In this document: positions 17,673 through 21,696 of the stretch, one piece after another | Position numbering within the stretch: position 1 is the first letter of the stretch | Layout of the letters: the number at the start of each line of letters is the position of its first letter | Origin: Scenedesmus sp. ARA3 | Taxonomy: Eukaryota > Chlorophyta > Chlorophyceae > Sphaeropleales > Scenedesmaceae | Assembly (NCBI GenBank): GCA_004335835.1 | Contig: RWJK01000770.1 | Span: 1-21,696 of the forward strand | DNA: 21,696 nt | Direction of reading: 5' to 3' | The notes under the pieces: model-generated | The model's input: only the letters and a program-made list of their open reading frames with translations | Told to the model about the DNA's origin: nothing | Database searches by the model: none | Program-made: the position numbers and the translations under genes

Positions 17673-20600
17673 ATGCAGAAAGCAGTGCTGCTGACACTGC
17701 TGCTGTGTTCAGAAGCAGTACGAGCGCAGCCTGACACTGCAGCAGCAGCAGCTGAAGCTGGCAGCCAGCGTGCCAGCACACCCACCAACCCTGGCTGCAC
17801 CACACCAAGCTGCTCTGCATGTAGACCCGGGTGAGGTCAATTTTCAGTGCACCACACACAATGTGTGTGGTGCACTTATTATCAGGTCGTAACTGCTGTT
17901 GCACAGAAGCCCACCTACATACACGTGATACTCAGCGGCACATCTGCAGTTGGTGCTGTATGCTGTATGGTGGGGCCACACTGCAGTCACATGGCAGCTA
18001 CATGTGCAGCCACGGGGGCGTCCTCATGCATGTGCGCAAGGTTCGGCAGCTGTGCTGGCAGCAGCAGCAGCAGTAGCAGCAACTGCAGCAGTAGCACTCT
18101 TGTCTGTAGTGTACACTCTCTCCGACAGCATAAAACGGGCTAATCTAACCTTGTACTAATGGCTGCAGGTATGGCTGTGGTGTTAGGGGCAGAGGCAGTC
18201 AACAGACCTGCAAGCAAGTTTGTGCTCAGGTGAGCCGCAAGAGCTCAGCAGGTTTGGCAGAAACAGAACTAGTTCTGGCAGCACAAGCTTGGAAACCAGA
18301 CACTTCGCTTGCACTCCCTGTGCTGCAGCTGCCTTGACTTTGCTGGTGCGCTAAAGTCACGCCGCAACTCGTTTGGCACAAGCATGAAACAAACAGGTTG
18401 CCTTACATTGCAACGCAATCACCAGCATGTTACCGGCACAGCAAGCCTGCAGCGCAGCAAGCATACCCGTGCCTACCAATTCAATACAAACCCTGCCAGC
18501 ACCTCCAGTCACACCCTGCAGTCAATTCGACAAACAGCTGTTCCTGTTGCACTACATCATCAACTCTCGCTGCTCCATGCAGTGCCCCTCAGGTGACACC
18601 AGCCGCTCAGGTGCAGCAAACAGCACCTGGTGCGTCAAGGCGCCCGGCAAATGCGCAGGCTTGTGCGGCCAGGCAAACATTGCGCAGCCTGCCGGGCCAG
18701 CCTGCAGCTGTGACTGGTGGGCCCAGAATGTGGGGGATGCATGCGATGCCAGCAAGGATGCTGCCTGCCCCGGTGAGCTGCTGCTGCTGCTGCTTACAGC
18801 ATGCATGCGCTGCAGCTTGTTATGGTTGACCAGCTGCAGTCTGCAACTGTGTGCCAGTGGCGTCTACCATGCAGGGCAATGCTTCTTCGAGGCTGTTGCG
18901 ATGGAAAAGTGCTAATTTTAGATGACAACCTTTTCTTGGCACTGGCTAATGCATGCCTGCGCCAGCAGAGGTGCAGCAGCGGATGGCACCAGCTTGACTT
19001 ACAGAGTCTTGGTTGCTGCGCTGCTGCTGCGTGCAGATTTTGGTCCTCGACTGAACAAGGCAATCATTGCCAGCTGCCGCACAAACTTCAACGTACCTCC
19101 GACAAATGGCAGCAGCAAGTGCAACGCGTACCGGCCGGGCCAGTGTTACTGCGACAAGTGGTGCCGTAAGGCTGAGGACTGCTGTAGAGATTGCCCAAAG
19201 GAGTGCCAGTTCAGCACTGCGCAAAACAGCATGACCACAAGCCACACATGGACAAGCAATGCAGCAGCAGCAGCAATTAGTGCTGGCAGTACAGCAGCAC
19301 AAGCTGCTGTCGCAAGTCTAGCTACTCAGCACAGAGCGCTGCGGCTAGCAAGTGAGCCATGGCTAGATGCCCACGACTGCGGAAACTCTGCGGCACACCT
19401 AGCTGCTGCCAAGGCAGCGGCTGCCGCTGCAGGCGTTGCTACAGCATCTGCAGCAGCTGTAACATGGACTGCAGATTCTGGCCAGCAGTTCAGCAGCACA
19501 GTTGAGGCTGAGGCTTGGCTTCAGCAGTGCCAAGCGGCAGATAAGGGACCTCCGGCGCAGCCGTACCGCCTGCCAATCAATTGGGTGCAGGCGGTTTACT
19601 GCACAGATGCTGCTAGGACGATGTGCACTGGCAATGAGTACGGTACCAGTAATGTGTGGGAGCAGGTCAACATATTGAATGACAAGTTTGCGAGGACGGG
19701 CATACAGTTTGACTGGGATGGCAAGATGCAGGTGTTGTATGTCAACAATCCAAACATGAACACATACAACTGCCAGAGCGGAAGCTGCAAAGAGTGTACG
19801 GTGAACCGGGCAGGCGACACAGCGGTGAATGTGATGACCACACCCACCTGCATCGACGGATATGCAGTAGGTGGGTTTTACTTTTGCAGGCACTGATGCT
19901 GGCGCTGCAAGCGCTGCTGCTGTGAGACAGCATTCTGGCACCAGCACAGCGGCGGCAGTCCTGCTGTTGCTGTCACCTTTGCCAAGCATTCATGCATGCC
20001 ATACCTTCTCAACGCTTCTGCAGCACAGAGGCATCATGCTTGGCCCATAACCCTGATGACTAACACTACACGCTGCCCTTCTTCTCTTCAGCACAATCAG
20101 CCTATAATATTGCATGTCACCATGCTATGCCACGAGCAACACACGAGTGTTTGAGTACTGGTGCTCTGCTCTGCGCTCATGTGCAGGCCAGGCCATGTAC
20201 CCTTGGTTCCGCAAGCTTGACGCTCCAAACATGCCAGCATGTGCTGACTGGATCCAGGTACGCCGAAAGCAACTCATGGCACCGTGCAGAGCCATCAAGC
20301 TGCTTTTGCAGATATGTTGTACAATGGCAAGTCAAAGACATTAGACCATGTCGCTGTAGAGCGCAGAGAAGCTGCCACTACACTTGCAGCTTGCATGCAA
20401 AGCCCGCCCGATAGGCAGTGAGCCTAACAGGCACAGCAGCGGCACATTTGTCCCCAAAAGACATAGTTGCATATTTATCAGTACAGCCGTCAATCACAGG
20501 CTTGAACATCACAACCCTCTTGCACTTTATATAATATTCTAGCGCCACTGTGCAGGTCATGTGGAGCTCTCTGCCTGGGCTAGGCGCGCGCTCCAGCATT

Positions 20601-21245
20601 GACAATGGGCTCATGGACGGAGGTGAGGCACGCCGGCACACGGCATAGAACATGTTGCTGTATGTTGTTTATGCATGGAATAGGTCGCCTGGGCAGTGGC
20701 AGGCACACTGCAGCACATGTGTGTATATATGCACATGCTCCGCACGCACCGGCGGTGTGTTGGTTCACGAGATCGGTCCATATTTTGTGTGACGGCATGC
20801 TTTTGATGGTGTCTGCTTGCTGCAGGTGGTGTGCTGGCTCACGAGGTCGGCCACTACCTTGGTTGATGGCGTCTGCTGTTGGCCGCTCCCTCAAGTGATG
20901 GCATGCTGTTGTTGGTGTCTGCTTGCCGCAGGGGGTGTGCTGGCTCACGAGATCGGGCACTACCTTGGACTCTACCACACGTGGTACCAGGGCCACCAAT
21001 TCACACCCGCGCAGGAGCAGTGCAGCGAGTCTGCATCGCTGAATGTAAACTCCATCACAAGCAGCTTGTCAGATGGGGTGCGAGACACGCCTGCAATCTC
21101 ACTCAACTACACAGGGGACGGCAAGATCATCCGCTTCGTGAACTGCAGCATGTATGAATACACAAATACCTCGGCACTGGCGCAGCAGTCCTGCACAAGC
21201 GCGAGTCCAGCCTTCTTTCCCCAGGGGGACAGATACTACAACCCT
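17673..21245 (+). CDS. Secreted somatomedin-B / pappalysin-like (M43) metalloprotease, 3'-partial
   Basis: This is a predicted extracellular zinc protease of the metzincin family M43. Exons are 17673-17830, 18169-18229, 18442-18772, 19037-19870, 20187-20257, 20556-20622 and 20932-21245, phase-consistent, giving 612 residues so far. The N-terminus is a signal peptide (MQKAVLLTLLLCSEAVRA). Two Cys-rich modules follow. The first (~125-183) contains CSCDWWAQNVGDACD. The second (~197-240) ends CYCDKWCRKAEDCCRDCPKEC, a good somatomedin-B pattern. An Ala-rich linker leads to the M43 domain from about 360 (LPINWVQAVYC). The active site is HEIGHYLGLYH, with zinc ligands H513, H517 and H523 and catalytic base E514, followed by SDGVRDTP typical of pappalysins. 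The expected Met-turn exon has not been reached, so the gene continues past the window. A role in cell-wall or matrix proteolysis is inference. The exon 3 start is the least certain junction. Confidence 0.88.
17846..17876. repeat. Perfect palindrome, 15-bp arms, 1-nt centre
   Basis: AGTGCACCACACACA is followed by one base and then its exact reverse complement. It begins 16 nt after the exon 1 donor of the protease gene, in intron 17831-18168. In RNA it would form a hairpin after minor opening of the central pairs. Origin unknown. Confidence 0.95.
20754..20975 (+). repeat. Active-site exon start of the protease present three times
   Basis: Three tandem copies encode the zinc-site start. Copy 1 (from 20754) reads GVLVHEIGPYF and has lost the second His and any AG acceptor. 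Copy 2 (from 20828) reads GVLAHEVGHYLG then TGA, with a good CAG acceptor at 20823-20825. Copy 3 (from 20932) reads GVLAHEIGHYLGLYHTW and is the functional exon 7. The CACGAG codons lie at 20766, 20840 and 20946. Between copies lies a repeated intron end, GTGAYGGCATGCT...GTCTGCTTGCYGCAG. A related intron fragment reappears at 21250, after exon 7. Confidence 0.92.
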
Positions 21246-21696
21246 GTGAGTGATGGCATGCCATTTGATGGTGTCCTATGGAGTTGCAGTTGCTGTGTGG
21301 TGGGCGCAGGCACAAGCTGCCCTTGCCACATGCAATGTGATCTTAGTGGATGACAATGAGGTATTCAGCTGGTTTAGCTTTGAACAGTGTGCATTGCTTG
21401 AAATGTGGTTGCCGGTGCTGTGTGGATGGCTCTGCATGGGTGCTGTGCCTGCTATCCTATATATCATGCCAAACGCATGCTAGTCCAATGTTTCCCTTGC
21501 TTGGGCAGCGTTTACAGCAGCTGTGTGAGCTGTGCATTGGACTTCTGTCTGCTCACAACAAACACACATGATTGCTGCTGCTGCTGCTGCTGCCGCCGCT
21601 GCTGCTGCTGCCGCCGCCGCCGCCGCCGCCGCCGCTGCTGCTGCTGCTGCCGCTGCTGCTGCTGCTGCTGCCGCTGCTGCCGCCGCTGCTGCTGCT
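21246..21696 (+). other. Start of protease intron 7, ending in a trinucleotide repeat
   Basis: After the donor (CCT|GTGAGT) at 21245/21246 no exon with the expected Met-turn is evident. Frames here are short and domain-free. The sequence from 21250 (GTGATGGCATGC...TTGATGGTGTC) repeats the intronic fragment found between the active-site copies. Confidence 0.55.
21573..21696. repeat. Impure (CTG/CCG)n trinucleotide array at window end
   Basis: At least 124 bp of interrupted CTG and CCG triplets run to the edge of the window, including an uninterrupted CCG block at about 21611-21634. The array probably lies inside protease intron 7. Confidence 0.97.

Overview
The window reads as nuclear DNA of a chlorophyte green alga, probably Chlorophyceae. 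The evidence is intron-dense genes with GT...(T)GCAG introns, pervasive CAG/CTG and (GT)n microsatellites, Ala/Gln/Gly-rich low-complexity tails, and TGTAA motifs near gene ends (the usual chlorophyte poly(A) signal). Nothing looks prokaryotic: there are no operons, Shine-Dalgarno sites or CRISPR arrays. All gene models below were joined by hand from exon phase, so every exon-exon junction is a testable prediction.

Layout: (GT)n repeat (1-60); an unrecognised minus-strand open frame (335-898); a lipid phosphate phosphatase (PAP2 family) in seven exons on + (1254-4222); a 1.7 kb stretch with no convincing gene; a minus-strand gene whose 3' four exons (7285-5903) resemble the mRNA-decapping factor DCP1; a tubulin-tyrosine-ligase-like (TTLL) gene in ten exons on + (8541-13084); a NIPA-type magnesium transporter in seven exons on + (13613-16744); and a secreted somatomedin-B/pappalysin (M43) metalloprotease in at least seven exons on + (17673 to 21245, continuing beyond the window). 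The genes have unrelated jobs (membrane lipid dephosphorylation, mRNA turnover, tubulin modification, Mg2+ transport, extracellular proteolysis). They look like ordinary eukaryotic neighbours, not a pathway cluster.

The most unusual signal is a shared kind of damage. Three consecutive genes (TTLL, NIPA, M43 protease) each carry extra tandem copies of the edge of one exon, complete with the splice site, inside the neighbouring intron. In the protease the copied piece is the zinc-binding HExxH active site, present three times. In TTLL the extra copy differs from the real exon only at synonymous sites over its first 12 codons, although it runs into a stop after 20 codons. In NIPA an exon end with its donor is repeated every 92 bp. 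Introns also hold two long inverted repeats, a 270-bp array of 24/27-bp units, and a (CTG)n tract next to a 28-nt micro-exon.
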